Shown one piece after another: positions 37,317 to 47,401 of a DNA stretch of 64,000 bases (positions are counted from its first letter, which is position 1; each line of letters begins with the position of its first letter). The translations under genes were made by a program, and so were the position numbers. The notes below the pieces were generated by a model. The model saw nothing but the letters and a program-made list of their open reading frames with translations, did not search any database and was not told the DNA's origin. Source of the stretch: an uncultured Paracoccaceae bacterium (lineage in GTDB: Bacteria; Pseudomonadota; Alphaproteobacteria; Rhodobacterales; Rhodobacteraceae); contig CANLPZ010000001.1 of assembly GCA_947493145.1 (NCBI GenBank), positions 248,001 to 312,000 on the forward strand, read 5' to 3'.

Positions 37317-39476
37317 ATGCAAGATCCAGAAATCACCGAAGACGTAATCGCAGCACACGGGTTTACGCCGGAGGAATACAAGGAAGTCATCAACATCCTT
37401 GGTCGGGATCCGAATTTCACCGAAATGGGCATTTTTTCTGCGATGTGGAACGAACATTGTTCTTATAAATCGTCTAAAAAGTGGTTGCGCACGTTACCGA
37501 CCGAAGGCCCCCAAGTCATTTGTGGCCCAGGCGAAAACGCGGGCGTTGTCGATATCGGCGACGGCCAAGCGGTGATTTTCAAAATGGAAAGCCACAACCA
37601 CCCGTCCTACATCGAACCTTACCAAGGTGCGGCAACAGGTGTTGGCGGGATTTTGCGCGACGTATTTACCATGGGCGCGCGCCCGATTGCGGCAATGAAT
37701 TCGCTTTCATTTGGCGAAACGTCTCATCCCAAAACCAAACAGTTGGTGAATGGCGTTGTTGAGGGCGTCGGCGGATATGGGAACTGCTTCGGTGTTCCAA
37801 CTGTTGGCGGCGAAGTTCGTTTTCACCCTGCATACAATGGAAACTGTTTGGTCAACGCCTTTGCCGCAGGTCTGGCAGACACCGACAGCATTTTCTATTC
37901 GGCAGCGTCCGGTGTTGGAATGCCGGTTGTGTATCTTGGTGCGAAAACAGGCCGTGATGGTGTGGGTGGCGCAACCATGGCATCCGCAGAATTTGATGAC
38001 ACGATCGAGGAAAAGCGCCCCACAGTTCAGGTCGGTGACCCGTTCACGGAAAAACGCCTGATGGAGGCAACGCTTGAATTGATGCAGACAGGCGCTGTGA
38101 TTTCGATCCAAGACATGGGCGCCGCGGGCCTGACATGTTCCGCCGTTGAAATGGGCGACAAAGGTGGGCTTGGCGTCCACTTGAAACTGGAAAATGTCCC
38201 GCAACGCGAAGAAAACATGACCGCCTATGAGATGATGTTATCAGAATCTCAGGAACGTATGTTGATGGTTCTCAAACCAGAAAAAGAGGCCGAAGCCCGC
38301 GCTGTGTTTGAAAAATGGGACCTTGATTTTGCAATCGTTGGCGAAACCATTGCCGAGGACCGGTTTTTGATCGAACATAATGGCGAAATCAAAGCTGACC
38401 TTCCCTTGTCTAAACTGTCGTCCACGGCGCCCGAATACGATCGCCCATGGGTCGAAACCCCTGCGGTCGAGGCCATGGATGATGTCGCGGAAATCGACCC
38501 AATTGATGGATTGAAAGCGCTTATCAGCAGCCCGAACTACGCCGCAAAACAGTGGGTTTATAACCAATATGACACCCAAGTCATGGGCGACACCGCACGC
38601 ACGCCTGGGGCTGGGTCAGGCATCGTCCGTGTACATGGCACCGAAAAATCATTGGCATTTACCTCTGACGTAACGCCACGCTATGTCAAAGCGAACCCAA
38701 CTGAGGGCGGAAAACAAGCCGTCGCAGAGGCGTATCGCAACCTAACAGCGGTCGGCGCGACGCCATTGGCAACGACCGACAACATGAATTTCGGCAACCC
38801 AGAAAAGCCTGAAATCATGGGGCAATTTGTGAGCGCAATCAAAGGCATCGGCGAAGCTGTGGCAGCACTTGATATGCCAATCGTGTCTGGAAACGTATCG
38901 CTTTACAACGAAACAGACGGGTCGGCGATCTTACCAACGCCAACCATCGGCGCGGTTGGTTTGATCCAAACCCCCGATCAAATGATCATCGGCGAGGCGC
39001 GCGACGGGCATGTGGCCGTATTGATCGGCGAAACAGCGGGTCACCTTGGACAATCCGCGATCTTGGCCGAAGTGTTCAACCGCGAAGACGGCGACGCCCC
39101 TGCTGTGGACCTGACCTTGGAAAAACGAAACGGCGACTTTATCCGCGCCAACAGTGACAACATCAAATGCTGTACGGATCTTGGGGATGGTGGTTTGGCA
39201 TTGGCAGCCTTCGAATTGGCCGAGGCCGCAGGCGTTGGCGTCCAATTGGATAGCGCATCCACTGCCGACCTGTTTGGCGAGGACCAAGCCCGCTACCTTG
39301 TGGCCTGTAACTTTGACCAAGCGGAAGCCTTGATGTCTGCCGCGGCAACGGCCGGCGTGACAGTCACAACCGTTGGCAAATTCACCGGCGACACCGTAAA
39401 GTTCGGCAATGCCGAAGCCCCATTGGCGGAGCTATCCGAAATTTTCCGCAGCAGCTTCGCCGCGGCGGTGGCCTAA
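37317..39476 (+). CDS. purL: Phosphoribosylformylglycinamidine synthase subunit PurL
   Basis: PurL is the synthetase subunit of the fourth step of purine synthesis; it works with PurQ and PurS, which are not in the window. At 719 residues it is the small, three-subunit type. [40 protein letters not shown] and [19 protein letters not shown] are conserved ATP- and substrate-binding segments. The protein starts at residue one with [17 protein letters not shown]. Confidence 0.96.
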   Translation: MQDPEITEDVIAAHGFTPEEYKEVINILGRDPNFTEMGIFSAMWNEHCSYKSSKKWLRTLPTEGPQVICGPGENAGVVDIGDGQAVIFKMESHNHPSYIEPYQGAATGVGGILRDVFTMGARPIAAMNSLSFGETSHPKTKQLVNGVVEGVGGYGNCFGVPTVGGEVRFHPAYNGNCLVNAFAAGLADTDSIFYSAASGVGMPVVYLGAKTGRDGVGGATMASAEFDDTIEEKRPTVQVGDPFTEKRLMEATLELMQTGAVISIQDMGAAGLTCSAVEMGDKGGLGVHLKLENVPQREENMTAYEMMLSESQERMLMVLKPEKEAEARAVFEKWDLDFAIVGETIAEDRFLIEHNGEIKADLPLSKLSSTAPEYDRPWVETPAVEAMDDVAEIDPIDGLKALISSPNYAAKQWVYNQYDTQVMGDTARTPGAGSGIVRVHGTEKSLAFTSDVTPRYVKANPTEGGKQAVAEAYRNLTAVGATPLATTDNMNFGNPEKPEIMGQFVSAIKGIGEAVAALDMPIVSGNVSLYNETDGSAILPTPTIGAVGLIQTPDQMIIGEARDGHVAVLIGETAGHLGQSAILAEVFNREDGDAPAVDLTLEKRNGDFIRANSDNIKCCTDLGDGGLALAAFELAEAAGVGVQLDSASTADLFGEDQARYLVACNFDQAEALMSAAATAGVTVTTVGKFTGDTVKFGNAEAPLAELSEIFRSSFAAAVA

Positions 39477-40001
39477 ATGCACACGGGTAGCAGCCCGATG
39501 TTGCCCGATTTAGCCGACGATTGCGACAGCTGCGCGGCCTTGTGCTGCGTGGCCTACCCCTTTGATCGGGGCGAAGAATTTGCCATCGACAAATCGGTAA
39601 ATGCACCGTGTCAAAACTTGGATCGCAACAATCGCTGCACGATTCATGCGTCGCTGTTGCAAAGCGGGTTTTCCGGCTGCGTTGCCTACAGCTGCGCGGG
39701 CGCAGGACAACGAGTGACGCAATCCATTTTCAAGGGGCAAGATTGGCAAACCAATCCAGCCCTTCGATCAGAAATGACCCATTGCTTGCGCGTTTTGCGC
39801 CCCATTCACGAAGCCCTCAGCCTGCTTCGCGAAGCGCGACAATTGCCGCTTCCCGCCTCCTTGCACGCGCATGGGGACCGGCTGACACAGGCGTTGTGCC
39901 CAGACGATGACACATCCATTTCAGCGTTCGAAGCCGATGACGTCCAAGACGCGCTTGCCGAAGTCCCAATTTTCCTTCAATCGCTGGCCACCTTTGTTTA
40001 A
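39477..40001 (+). CDS. Small cysteine-cluster protein (YkgJ-like)
   Basis: A 174-residue protein with a cysteine cluster near its start (CDSCAALCC at 17-25, then CQNL and CTIH and GCVAYSC), resembling YkgJ-type metal-binding proteins. Its ATG follows the purL stop directly, with no gap, so it is translated from the purL message. Relatives in Rhodobacteraceae exist but have no assigned role. It probably binds zinc or an iron-sulfur cluster. Confidence 0.75.
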   Translation: MHTGSSPMLPDLADDCDSCAALCCVAYPFDRGEEFAIDKSVNAPCQNLDRNNRCTIHASLLQSGFSGCVAYSCAGAGQRVTQSIFKGQDWQTNPALRSEMTHCLRVLRPIHEALSLLREARQLPLPASLHAHGDRLTQALCPDDDTSISAFEADDVQDALAEVPIFLQSLATFV

Positions 40002-40069
40002 CGCATAGATGCTTGCACAGACTCCTTGGGCGTCCTACATCTATACCAACACTACAAAAGGACCCGCCC

Positions 40070-40306
40070 ATGCCCATGTCTGCCCACCAAATCGAAGAAC
40101 TGCTTCGAGAAAGCTTTCCTGACGCCACAATCGAAGTTGGCGGAACAGATGGGGTGCATATGTCGGCAATGGTCATCGACGAAAGTTTCCGCGGTAAAAA
40201 CCGCGTCCAACAACAACGCGCAGTCTACGCCGCGCTCAAGGGCAAAATGGATGGCCCCGACGGTGAACTTCACGCACTTGCGCTGACCACCAAAGCACCA
40301 GAATAA
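40070..40306 (+). CDS. BolA family protein
   Basis: A 78-residue BolA-type protein: [29 protein letters not shown] and [12 protein letters not shown] are family blocks, with the conserved His of the metal site in the HALAL tail. BolA proteins pair with monothiol glutaredoxins to bind [2Fe-2S] clusters and to sense iron, and grxD follows eleven bases later. An AAAGGAC site precedes the ATG at 40070; a second ATG two codons on is possible. Confidence 0.92.
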   Translation: MPMSAHQIEELLRESFPDATIEVGGTDGVHMSAMVIDESFRGKNRVQQQRAVYAALKGKMDGPDGELHALALTTKAPE

Positions 40307-40317
40307 GGACAAAAGAT

Positions 40318-40680
40318 ATGTCAGATATCGCAAACGACATCCAAGACTTGGTCGACAACAACACTGTTGTTCTGTTCATGAAAGGCACCAAAGAAATGCC
40401 GCAATGCGGGTTTTCGTCCCGTGTGGCCGGCGTGCTGAACTTTATGGGCGTCGATTATGCCGATGTAAACGTGCTGGCCAGCGATGAGATGCGCCAAGGT
40501 ATCAAAGATTTCACCGATTGGCCGACCGTTCCACAGCTTTACGTCAAAGGCGAATTTTTGGGCGGCTGTGACATCGTCACCGAAATGGTGCTGAACGCAG
40601 AACTCGACACATATTTTACGGACAATGGCATCGGCTTTGACAAAGACGCCGCTGACAAAATCCGCGAAGCAAACGCGTAA
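40318..40680 (+). CDS. grxD: Monothiol glutaredoxin Grx4 type
   Basis: This 120-residue protein carries the single-cysteine CGFS site (Cys30) in [16 protein letters not shown] and the [20 protein letters not shown] glutathione-binding region. Such proteins carry and transfer [2Fe-2S] clusters and form complexes with BolA, encoded next door. A strong terminator follows. Confidence 0.95.
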   Translation: MSDIANDIQDLVDNNTVVLFMKGTKEMPQCGFSSRVAGVLNFMGVDYADVNVLASDEMRQGIKDFTDWPTVPQLYVKGEFLGGCDIVTEMVLNAELDTYFTDNGIGFDKDAADKIREANA

Positions 40681-40734
40681 TCGCTACACATCTTAGAAAC
40701 AAATCTGTTTCTTCTTTGCCCAAATACTCAAAAC

Positions 40735-40764
40735 AAAACCCGCCTCAACAGGCGGGTTTTTTTG
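40735..40764. terminator. Bidirectional terminator between grxD and zapA
   Basis: Stem AAAACCCGCC/GGCGGGTTTT with loop TCAACA; T-rich on both sides. It can serve grxD on the plus strand and RNA coming from zapA on the minus strand. Confidence 0.85.
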
Positions 40765-40866
40765 TTTCGAATTCCAGATTTAATCAAGTCTGATATTTCC
40801 AACTCTAAGGCTTACGGACTGTTGTCTTACGAAGTCACCAAAAGATGACCGCAGCTTCCTCTCATC

Positions 40867-41262
40867 TTAGGTCTCGGTCTTCTCCTCAATCGATGCAGCA
40901 ACCGCTTCGGCGCGGGCGGCCAATTCGGCCATGGCGTCGGTGACGGCTTGCGGTACAACGGGCACTTCGACGCGCTGAGGTTCGGGTGCGGGTTGCGATT
41001 TAAAGGTCTCCAAATCAGCCTGTGCTTGCGCGGCTTTTGCTTCGGCTTCGCGGACTTTATCCTCTAACCCTGCGGTTTTGTCGGCCAGCATCAAACCAGC
41101 CATCAACAGCATCCGCGATTCCGGCATCCGGCCAACCATTTTGGTCAAGGCGTCCGCTTCGGTGTTTAACATGCCTGCCGCCGTTTGCAGAAAATGTTCT
41201 TCGCCTTCCTGACAGGCAACCTCAAAGCTACGTCCGCCGATTTTAACTTCTACTTCCGGCAT
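40867..41262 (-). CDS. zapA: Cell division protein ZapA
   Basis: A 131-residue ZapA-like protein: EVKIGGRSFEVACQEGEEHFLQTAAGMLNTEAD at the N-terminus, then LLMAGLMLADK and a long coiled coil. ZapA bundles FtsZ filaments at the division ring. It shares one base with the stop of the upstream coiled-coil gene. Confidence 0.88.
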   Translation of the reverse strand: MPEVEVKIGGRSFEVACQEGEEHFLQTAAGMLNTEADALTKMVGRMPESRMLLMAGLMLADKTAGLEDKVREAEAKAAQAQADLETFKSQPAPEPQRVEVPVVPQAVTDAMAELAARAEAVAASIEEKTET

Positions 41263-41771
41263 TACGCGCCCTCCTCGATCAAGGGTTTCAATTCATCGAT
41301 GATTGCATCCAGTTCCGCTTTGTCCGCACCGCGTGTTGCGCGCAGCGCCTCCAATTCGGTCAGCATGGATTTGTTGATCAAATGTGGTTCTGCAATCCCG
41401 TCTTTGATCGCATCGCGCATTTTCGCGTTATTGGCCCGAAGCTGATCGTTCACACCGCGCAATTTCTGGATTTGCCCATCCATCTTTGCAAGCTTGGCCG
41501 CATGTGCCTGTTCCAACGCGTCAACGTCAATGGCCGGTACCGCCGACGCAGCCGCTTGCGATTTCAGCGTTTCAATACGCGCTTTGAGCTGGGCATTTGC
41601 TTGGCGTTCTTCGTCCAAGGCGGCCGTCAGCTCAGCAATTCTGTCTGATTGGTCTGGTCCCGCCTCTGCCACAACTGGCGCGTCGGTGGTTGTTTTAATT
41701 TTGTCGACGCGAAATGCGATGCGATCAAGCGCCGCCTCAATTCGATTTTCTAATTCTGTTGTGTCGCTCAT
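41262..41771 (-). CDS. Coiled-coil protein upstream of zapA
   Basis: A 169-residue, highly charged coiled-coil protein (LENRIEAALDRIAFRVDKI; LKARIETLKSQ; LRGVNDQLRANNAKMRDAI). Similar genes precede zapA in Rhodobacterales, but no function is established. The coupling to zapA suggests a cell-division role, which is inference. Confidence 0.75.
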   Translation of the reverse strand: MSDTTELENRIEAALDRIAFRVDKIKTTTDAPVVAEAGPDQSDRIAELTAALDEERQANAQLKARIETLKSQAAASAVPAIDVDALEQAHAAKLAKMDGQIQKLRGVNDQLRANNAKMRDAIKDGIAEPHLINKSMLTELEALRATRGADKAELDAIIDELKPLIEEGA

Positions 41772-41860
41772 TCTCTTACCTGTGTCCTGCGCTTTTATTG
41801 TTCGGAAATCAGCCCGTTACATTCCGACCTTATCCCCGAATCGCGACTTAATGGAGATAG

Positions 41861-41873
41861 GTTAAGCGCTAAC
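41861..41873. promoter_or_regulatory. LacI-type operator candidate upstream of tkt
   Basis: GTTAAGCGCTAAC matches GTTAGCGCTAAC at 10 of 12 positions (12-mer at 41862-41873). Similar sites lie before gap1 and gap2. The pattern resembles that of the alphaproteobacterial CceR regulator, from memory. Confidence 0.5.
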
Positions 41874-41993
41874 GCGCCTCCTCGCAAACCAAGCACACCT
41901 TTCTGGACAATAACTTAACACCCGCGCTTGATCTTGGGCGCACAAAATGGCACCCAGCATTAACGAAACTTGGGCCCAAAAAGGACGACTTGC

Positions 41994-44015
41994 GTGGATA
42001 TCGAAGCACTTGCCAAGGCAAACCCCGATCATTGGAACAAATCAACCGCTATTCGCGCATTGACACTTGATGGTGTCGCTGCGGCGAATTCGGGTCACTC
42101 TGGCATGCCGATCGGTATGGCCGACGTGGCAACTGTGTTGTTTGAAAAGCATTTGAAATTCGATGCGAAAAACCCAAATTGGCCAGATCGCGACCGGTTT
42201 ATTCTGTCCGCAGGTCACGGATCAATGTTGATCTATTCCTTGATGTATCTCACCGGTTCACCAGACATGACGTTGGAACAGGTGAAAGATTTCCGTCAGT
42301 GGGGCGCAATCACGGCGGGTCACCCTGAATACGGCCATGTCATGGGCGTTGAAACGACAACCGGCCCATTGGGTCAAGGGATCGCCAATTCGGTTGGGTT
42401 CGCCATGGCGGAAGAAATTCTACGCGCACAATACGGCAAAAAAGCGGTTGATCACTACACATATGTCATCGCTGGCGACGGCTGTTTGATGGAAGGCGTC
42501 AGCCAAGAGGCAATCGGCCTTGCGGGTATGCAAGAGCTGTCAAAGCTGGTTGTGTTCTGGGACAACAACAACATCACAATCGACGGCACTGTTGATATTG
42601 CGGATAAAACAGATCAGGTTCAGCGTTTCAAAGCCTCTGGTTGGCACGTCCAAGAAATCGACGGTCACAACCCGCAAGAAATTGACGAGGCGATCACCGC
42701 CGCGAAGAAATCCAAAAAACCATCGATGATTGCGTGTAAAACGCATATCGCGCTTGGAACATCTGCGCAGGACACGTCCAAAGGGCACGGTGCCCTAACT
42801 GATCCCGAATTGATGAAAAACGCCAAAGAAACTTGGGGTTGGGCACATGCGCCATTTGAAGTCCCTGCGGATTTGAAAGCGGCATGGGAAACGATTGGCA
42901 GCCGTGGCGCGGCGGAACGCGAAGCATGGGAGGCACGTTTCGCCACCCTGCCAAAATCCAAGCAAGACCAGTTCAACCGCGCGTTCGATCTGGACGCGCC
43001 GAAAAAACTGTCTGCAACGATTAGAGCATTGAAAAAATCCGTATCAGAGGATCAACCAAAGGTCGCAACACGTAAATCGTCTGAAATGGTGTTGCAAGCC
43101 GTGAACCCAATCATGCCTGAAAATGTGGGTGGTTCGGCTGATTTGACTGGTTCAAACAATACAAAAACTGCGGAGATGGGTGTGTTCCACCCTGACACTC
43201 GCGACGGTAAATACGTCTACTACGGTATTCGTGAACATGGCATGGCGGCTGCAATGAACGGTATGGTTCTGCACGGCGGCATCCGCCCGTATGGCGGGAC
43301 ATTCATGTGTTTCACAGACTATGCGCGTGGGGCGATGCGTTTGTCTGCCTTGATGAACGTGCCAGTGACCTATGTCATGACCCACGATTCAATTGGTCTG
43401 GGCGAAGACGGGCCTACCCACCAACCGGTCGAACATTTGGCCATGTTGCGGGCCACACCGAACATGAATGTGTTCCGCCCTGCTGACACCGTTGAAACGG
43501 CCGAAGCATGGGAAGTCGCATTGACATCCAAAGGCACTCCGTCGGTTTTGGCCCTGTCGCGTCAAGGCCTGCCTACTGTCCGCAAAGACCACAAAACCAA
43601 AAACCTGACCGCACAGGGCGGGTATGTTTTGGCGGATGCTGAAGTCGGCAAACGTCAAGTGATCTTGATGGCCAGCGGTTCCGAAGTCGAAATCGCAATG
43701 GCTGCGCGTGACATTCTAGAGGCCGAAGGCTTCGGAACACGTGTTGTTTCCATGCCATGCTTCGAACTTTTCGCGGCCCAAGAGGACAGCTATCGCAAGC
43801 GCGTTCTACCGGGCGGCCCTGTCCGCGTTGCGGTCGAGGCCGGCATGCGCCAAGGTTGGGACCAATGGTTACTGGGCGAACGTGGCCGCGAAGCCAAAGC
43901 CGGCTTTGTCGGCATGACCGGTTTCGGCGCCTCTGCCCCAGCAAATGTGTTGTACGAAAAGTTCGGCATCACAGCGCAGAATGTGGCCGACACAGCGAAG
44001 GCGTTGGTGAAGTAA
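41994..44015 (+). CDS. tkt: Transketolase
   Basis: Transketolase moves two-carbon units between sugar phosphates in the pentose phosphate pathway and needs thiamine pyrophosphate. The 673-residue protein shows [30 protein letters not shown], the ThDP-magnesium segment [13 protein letters not shown], and [34 protein letters not shown] in the central domain. The start is GTG at 41994, with AAGGA nine bases upstream; a longer frame from 41970 has no good site. A LacI-type operator candidate lies upstream and a terminator follows. Confidence 0.94.
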   Translation: MDIEALAKANPDHWNKSTAIRALTLDGVAAANSGHSGMPIGMADVATVLFEKHLKFDAKNPNWPDRDRFILSAGHGSMLIYSLMYLTGSPDMTLEQVKDFRQWGAITAGHPEYGHVMGVETTTGPLGQGIANSVGFAMAEEILRAQYGKKAVDHYTYVIAGDGCLMEGVSQEAIGLAGMQELSKLVVFWDNNNITIDGTVDIADKTDQVQRFKASGWHVQEIDGHNPQEIDEAITAAKKSKKPSMIACKTHIALGTSAQDTSKGHGALTDPELMKNAKETWGWAHAPFEVPADLKAAWETIGSRGAAEREAWEARFATLPKSKQDQFNRAFDLDAPKKLSATIRALKKSVSEDQPKVATRKSSEMVLQAVNPIMPENVGGSADLTGSNNTKTAEMGVFHPDTRDGKYVYYGIREHGMAAAMNGMVLHGGIRPYGGTFMCFTDYARGAMRLSALMNVPVTYVMTHDSIGLGEDGPTHQPVEHLAMLRATPNMNVFRPADTVETAEAWEVALTSKGTPSVLALSRQGLPTVRKDHKTKNLTAQGGYVLADAEVGKRQVILMASGSEVEIAMAARDILEAEGFGTRVVSMPCFELFAAQEDSYRKRVLPGGPVRVAVEAGMRQGWDQWLLGERGREAKAGFVGMTGFGASAPANVLYEKFGITAQNVADTAKALVK

Positions 44016-44036
44016 AACGATCCAACATTAGAATAC

Positions 44037-44070
44037 AAAAGGCCCGCCAAACTTCGGCGGGCCTTTTTTT
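44037..44070 (+). terminator. tkt terminator
   Basis: Stem GGCCCGCC/GGCGGGCC with loop AAACTTC, preceded by AAAA and followed by seven T. Confidence 0.9.
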
Positions 44071-44124
44071 CGCAATCTTTTTCGTCGCCTCTTTCACTCG
44101 AATTTCACAAGGAAGAGTTCGTTA

Positions 44125-44754
44125 TTATCGGCGCAAGAGTCGACTTGCCCATAGGCAAAAATTGCCGAGACGCGTATTTGATGCCTTTTGCTGCGTTCTT
44201 GATGACGGAATATCCGCCTGAATACGTCGATCCTTTTCAAAGTTAGCGGCGGATTGAAGGTGTTTTTTATTGTTGGGACGATCATCCCCTGAAAAGTCAG
44301 GTGGCCCGATTTCTTCGACAATTTTTCGAATATCTGAGTGAACTTCTTTGGCTACCTCTATCGGGTCTTCATAAATATCTTGAATTGCAAGCTCTAATCT
44401 ATCCCAGTGGCTTATGAACGGCGCAAATATTGGGGGAATTTTTTCATCGTCTATTATAGACAAATAAATCAACCGAGCGATTACAATGGCCTCGTCAACA
44501 GTCAAGGCGTCACGTTCATAAAATTGCGAAAGGAATACTCCCAAAGCAGTCTTGAATTGCGTACCCTCAGCCAAAACTCTTACAGCGGACACGGCAGAAT
44601 TCATGTTCTTTGCCAGAGACAAATCGAAAAATTCGCTTTGTGGTTCATGAATATCTAAAATCTTCTGATCAGCCCAAAGCACGGCCTCATCCAAGGTCGA
44701 AAAACCGTTTTCAAGTGAAATTAACAGTGCAGCCGCTTCTAGTTTGTGATCCAT
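44125..44754 (-). CDS. Hypothetical protein, AT-rich orphan
   Basis: A 209-residue soluble protein from an ATG at 44754 with a GGGA site upstream. It begins MDHKLEAAALLISLENGFSTLDEAVLWADQKIL. No family was recognised, and no membrane or signal segments are visible. The gene is noticeably richer in A and T than its neighbours and stands alone between tkt and gap1, which suggests later acquisition. Confidence 0.6.
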   Translation of the reverse strand: MDHKLEAAALLISLENGFSTLDEAVLWADQKILDIHEPQSEFFDLSLAKNMNSAVSAVRVLAEGTQFKTALGVFLSQFYERDALTVDEAIVIARLIYLSIIDDEKIPPIFAPFISHWDRLELAIQDIYEDPIEVAKEVHSDIRKIVEEIGPPDFSGDDRPNNKKHLQSAANFEKDRRIQADIPSSRTQQKASNTRLGNFCLWASRLLRR

Positions 44755-45097
44755 AATAAATTCCCGTTTTTGAAAAAATCTAAATGACAAAAACTTTTTT
44801 CTTTAGAGTAGCTGATCCTTGTAAAAATATACAACGTATTGAAAATTGGGTTTCAAACGAAGCTAAGCAAACGAAAGCGAAATCGGTTTCTCACTCAGGC
44901 GACCCTCACGGTAAATAGCGAATCGACAAACAGCTAGGACAAGTTCGCGCACCCGCTACCGCTAACCGTTATCGCTACCATCAATTCTTCGGTATAGTTT
45001 ATCGCTAACATATTGCAAAATAAAGGCTTTCTTCTTTTCGCGTTAAGTCAATCTCTCTATACCGAACCTAACGGAACTCTACGCAGGAAGCCTCCCC
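44755..45097. other. 343-base region upstream of gap1
   Basis: No gene is seen. The part next to the orphan is AT-rich. The part nearer gap1 holds three operator-like sites (44955-45009) and a long-range inverted repeat (TTCGGTATAG at 44988-44997 and CTATACCGAA at 45057-45066). Confidence 0.6.
44955..45009. promoter_or_regulatory. Cluster of three LacI-type operator candidates upstream of gap1
   Basis: GCTACCGCTAAC (44955-44966), GTTATCGCTACC (44968-44979) and TTTATCGCTAAC (44998-45009) each match GTTAGCGCTAAC at 10 of 12 positions. The same pattern occurs before tkt and gap2. Confidence 0.5.
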
Positions 45098-46102
45098 ATG
45101 ACGGTCACAGTAGGTATCAACGGATTTGGTCGGATTGGCCGCTGCACGCTGGCGCATATTGCGGAAAGCGCGCGCAATGATATGCAGGTTGTGAAAATCA
45201 ACGCGACAGGCCCAATCGACACCAACGCGCATTTACTACGTTATGACAGTGTGCATGGTCGCTTTGCCGGCGACGTGAAAGTGGACGGCGACACGATGGA
45301 TTTGGGCCGTGGCCCGATGAAAGTGTTTTCCACCTACGACCCCACCGAATTGGATTGGGACGGATGCGACATTGTTTTGGAATGCACCGGACAATTCAAC
45401 GATGGCGAAAAATCGTCGGTTCATTTGGAACGTGGCGCAAAAAAAGTGCTGATTTCTGCACCCGCCACAAACGTTGACCGGACCGTGGTTTATGGTGTGA
45501 ACCATCGCGAGATGCTGACCGAGGAACGGATGATTTCAAACGGGTCTTGCACGACAAACTGCCTCGCGCCCTTGGCCAAAGTTCTAAACGACGCCATTGG
45601 CATTGAACGTGGCATTATGACGACCATTCACAGCTATACCGGCGACCAGCCAACATTGGACCGCCGCCACAAAGATCTGTATCGTGCCCGCGCGGCCGCA
45701 ATGGCCATGATCCCCACATCCACAGGCGCGGCCAAAGCGCTTGGCGAGGTGCTGCCGGAACTGTCAGGTAAGCTGGACGGAACCGCAATGCGCGTCCCCA
45801 CCCCAAATGTAAGCGCAGTTGATCTGACTTTCGAAGCGGGTCGCGATGTTACAGCGGCAGACGTGAACGAGATTGTAGCCGAGGCCGCCGCCGGTCATAT
45901 GGGGGCGGTGTTGTCCTATGATGCTGAACCCAAGGTTTCGATTGATTTCAACCACACCCCACATTCATCGATCTTTGCCCCAGACCAGACAAAGGTTGTG
46001 GGTGGTCGAACCGTGCGCGTTCTGGCATGGTATGACAACGAATGGGGTTTCTCGTGCCGGATGGCGGATGTGGCATCTGTCATGGGGCGAACCCTACATT
46101 AA
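45098..46102 (+). CDS. gap: Glyceraldehyde-3-phosphate dehydrogenase, first copy (GapB-like cofactor site)
   Basis: This 334-residue enzyme converts glyceraldehyde 3-phosphate and bisphosphoglycerate. It starts [17 protein letters not shown], has the catalytic Cys151 in SNGSCTTNCLAPLAKVL, and ends with [16 protein letters not shown]. At the end of the second beta strand it reads INATGPID, with no Asp where NAD-dependent forms have IND. NADP-dependent GapB enzymes likewise have INAS here, so this copy may favour NADP and gluconeogenesis. The neighbouring copy has IND. Confidence 0.93.
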   Translation: MTVTVGINGFGRIGRCTLAHIAESARNDMQVVKINATGPIDTNAHLLRYDSVHGRFAGDVKVDGDTMDLGRGPMKVFSTYDPTELDWDGCDIVLECTGQFNDGEKSSVHLERGAKKVLISAPATNVDRTVVYGVNHREMLTEERMISNGSCTTNCLAPLAKVLNDAIGIERGIMTTIHSYTGDQPTLDRRHKDLYRARAAAMAMIPTSTGAAKALGEVLPELSGKLDGTAMRVPTPNVSAVDLTFEAGRDVTAADVNEIVAEAAAGHMGAVLSYDAEPKVSIDFNHTPHSSIFAPDQTKVVGGRTVRVLAWYDNEWGFSCRMADVASVMGRTLH

Positions 46103-46138
46103 CAGCGGGCCAGACCCGCGCGAAATCGTGGGTCGGGC

Positions 46139-46282
46139 ATGACAAACAAGTCAGCAATTTACCTTGGTCTGTTGCTCATCGGGGCGATCGTTTTGGATAT
46201 TGTCCTACGCGATGGTCACGAATTGGTGTTTTTGGGTCGAAAATTTCTGGAATTAACGGAATATCTCGCTTTTTGGCGTTAG
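46139..46282 (+). CDS. Small membrane protein between the two gap genes
   Basis: A 47-residue frame with one hydrophobic helix (SAIYLGLLLIGAIVLDIVLR) and an ending FLELTEYLAFWR. Small proteins of this form, ending in AFWR, are recalled between or beside gap genes in Rhodobacteraceae, which supports a real gene. The function is unknown. It is below common size cut-offs. Confidence 0.6.
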   Translation: MTNKSAIYLGLLLIGAIVLDIVLRDGHELVFLGRKFLELTEYLAFWR

Positions 46283-46298
46283 CGCCATCAGCCGCCCA

Positions 46299-46335
46299 TT
46301 GACCTTTGGTCAAAAATATCGATGTTAGCGGTAAC
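46299..46335. promoter_or_regulatory. gap2 control region: palindrome and operator candidate
   Basis: TTGACC-ttt-GGTCAA (46299-46313) is a perfect inverted repeat whose left arm could also act as a -35 element. GTTAGCGGTAAC (46324-46335) matches GTTAGCGCTAAC at 11 of 12 positions. A further match GTTAGCGCCATC (46278-46289) overlaps the small gene stop. Confidence 0.55.
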
Positions 46336-46379
46336 TCCCCCGCCTCTCCCGCGCGTGGGTAATAACACGAGGAAAAGCT

Positions 46380-47381
46380 ATGACAGTCAAAGTCGCCATT
46401 AATGGATTTGGTCGTATTGGTCGCAACGTATTACGCGGCATTATCGAAAGCGGACGCACCGATATCGAAGTGATCGCGATCAACGATTTGGGCCCAGTTG
46501 AAACCAACGCCCATCTTTTGCGGTTTGACTCAGTGCATGGTCGTTTCCCTGCTGAGGTCACAACAACCGGAGATTCAATCGACGTGGGCCGTGGTCCAAT
46601 GCGCGTGACCGCAATCCGCAACCCTGCAGATTTGCCATGGTCAGATGTTGACGTTGTGATGGAATGCACCGGCATCTTTACATCAAAAGAAGCATGTCAG
46701 GCGCATTTGGACAACGGTTCAAGCCGCGTATTGATTTCGGCACCTGGCAAAGACGCCGACAAAACAATCGTGTACGGCGTGAACCACGAGACGTTGACAT
46801 CAGAAGATTTGGTTGTGTCAAACGCATCTTGCACAACAAACTGCTTGTCACCTGTTGCCAAAGTTTTGAACGACGCAATCGGCATCACCAAAGGTTTCAT
46901 GACAACAATCCACAGCTACACAGGTGACCAACCGACATTGGATACCATGCACAAAGATCTGTACCGTGCACGTGCCGCTGCGTTGTCAATGATCCCAACA
47001 TCCACAGGTGCTGCCAAAGCCGTTGGTTTGGTTCTACCAGAGCTGAACGGCAAACTTGACGGTGTCGCGATCCGCGTCCCGACACCGAACGTTTCTGTTG
47101 TTGACCTGACATTTGAAGCGGCGAAAGACACCACCGCAGAAGAAGTCAACGCCGCCATCCGCGCCGCCGCAGATGGTCCTTTGAAAGGCGTACTGGGATA
47201 CACTGATCTGCCAATGGTATCTTGTGACTTTAACCATGACCCACATTCATCTGTTTTCCATATGGACCAGACAAAGGTTTTGGACGGCAACATGGTCCGT
47301 ATTCTAAGCTGGTATGACAACGAATGGGGTTTCTCAAACCGTATGGCCGATACGGCTGTGGCGATGGGCAAACTTATCTAA
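46380..47381 (+). CDS. gap: Glyceraldehyde-3-phosphate dehydrogenase, second copy (NAD-type)
   Basis: A 333-residue glyceraldehyde-3-phosphate dehydrogenase with [19 protein letters not shown], catalytic Cys151 in [17 protein letters not shown] and [16 protein letters not shown]. It keeps Asp in INDLGPVE, the residue linked to NAD preference, so it is probably the glycolytic copy. AGGAAAAGCT precedes the ATG. A strong terminator follows. Confidence 0.94.
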   Translation: MTVKVAINGFGRIGRNVLRGIIESGRTDIEVIAINDLGPVETNAHLLRFDSVHGRFPAEVTTTGDSIDVGRGPMRVTAIRNPADLPWSDVDVVMECTGIFTSKEACQAHLDNGSSRVLISAPGKDADKTIVYGVNHETLTSEDLVVSNASCTTNCLSPVAKVLNDAIGITKGFMTTIHSYTGDQPTLDTMHKDLYRARAAALSMIPTSTGAAKAVGLVLPELNGKLDGVAIRVPTPNVSVVDLTFEAAKDTTAEEVNAAIRAAADGPLKGVLGYTDLPMVSCDFNHDPHSSVFHMDQTKVLDGNMVRILSWYDNEWGFSNRMADTAVAMGKLI

Positions 47382-47401
47382 GTTTCGTTCCATAGAACAA
47401 C

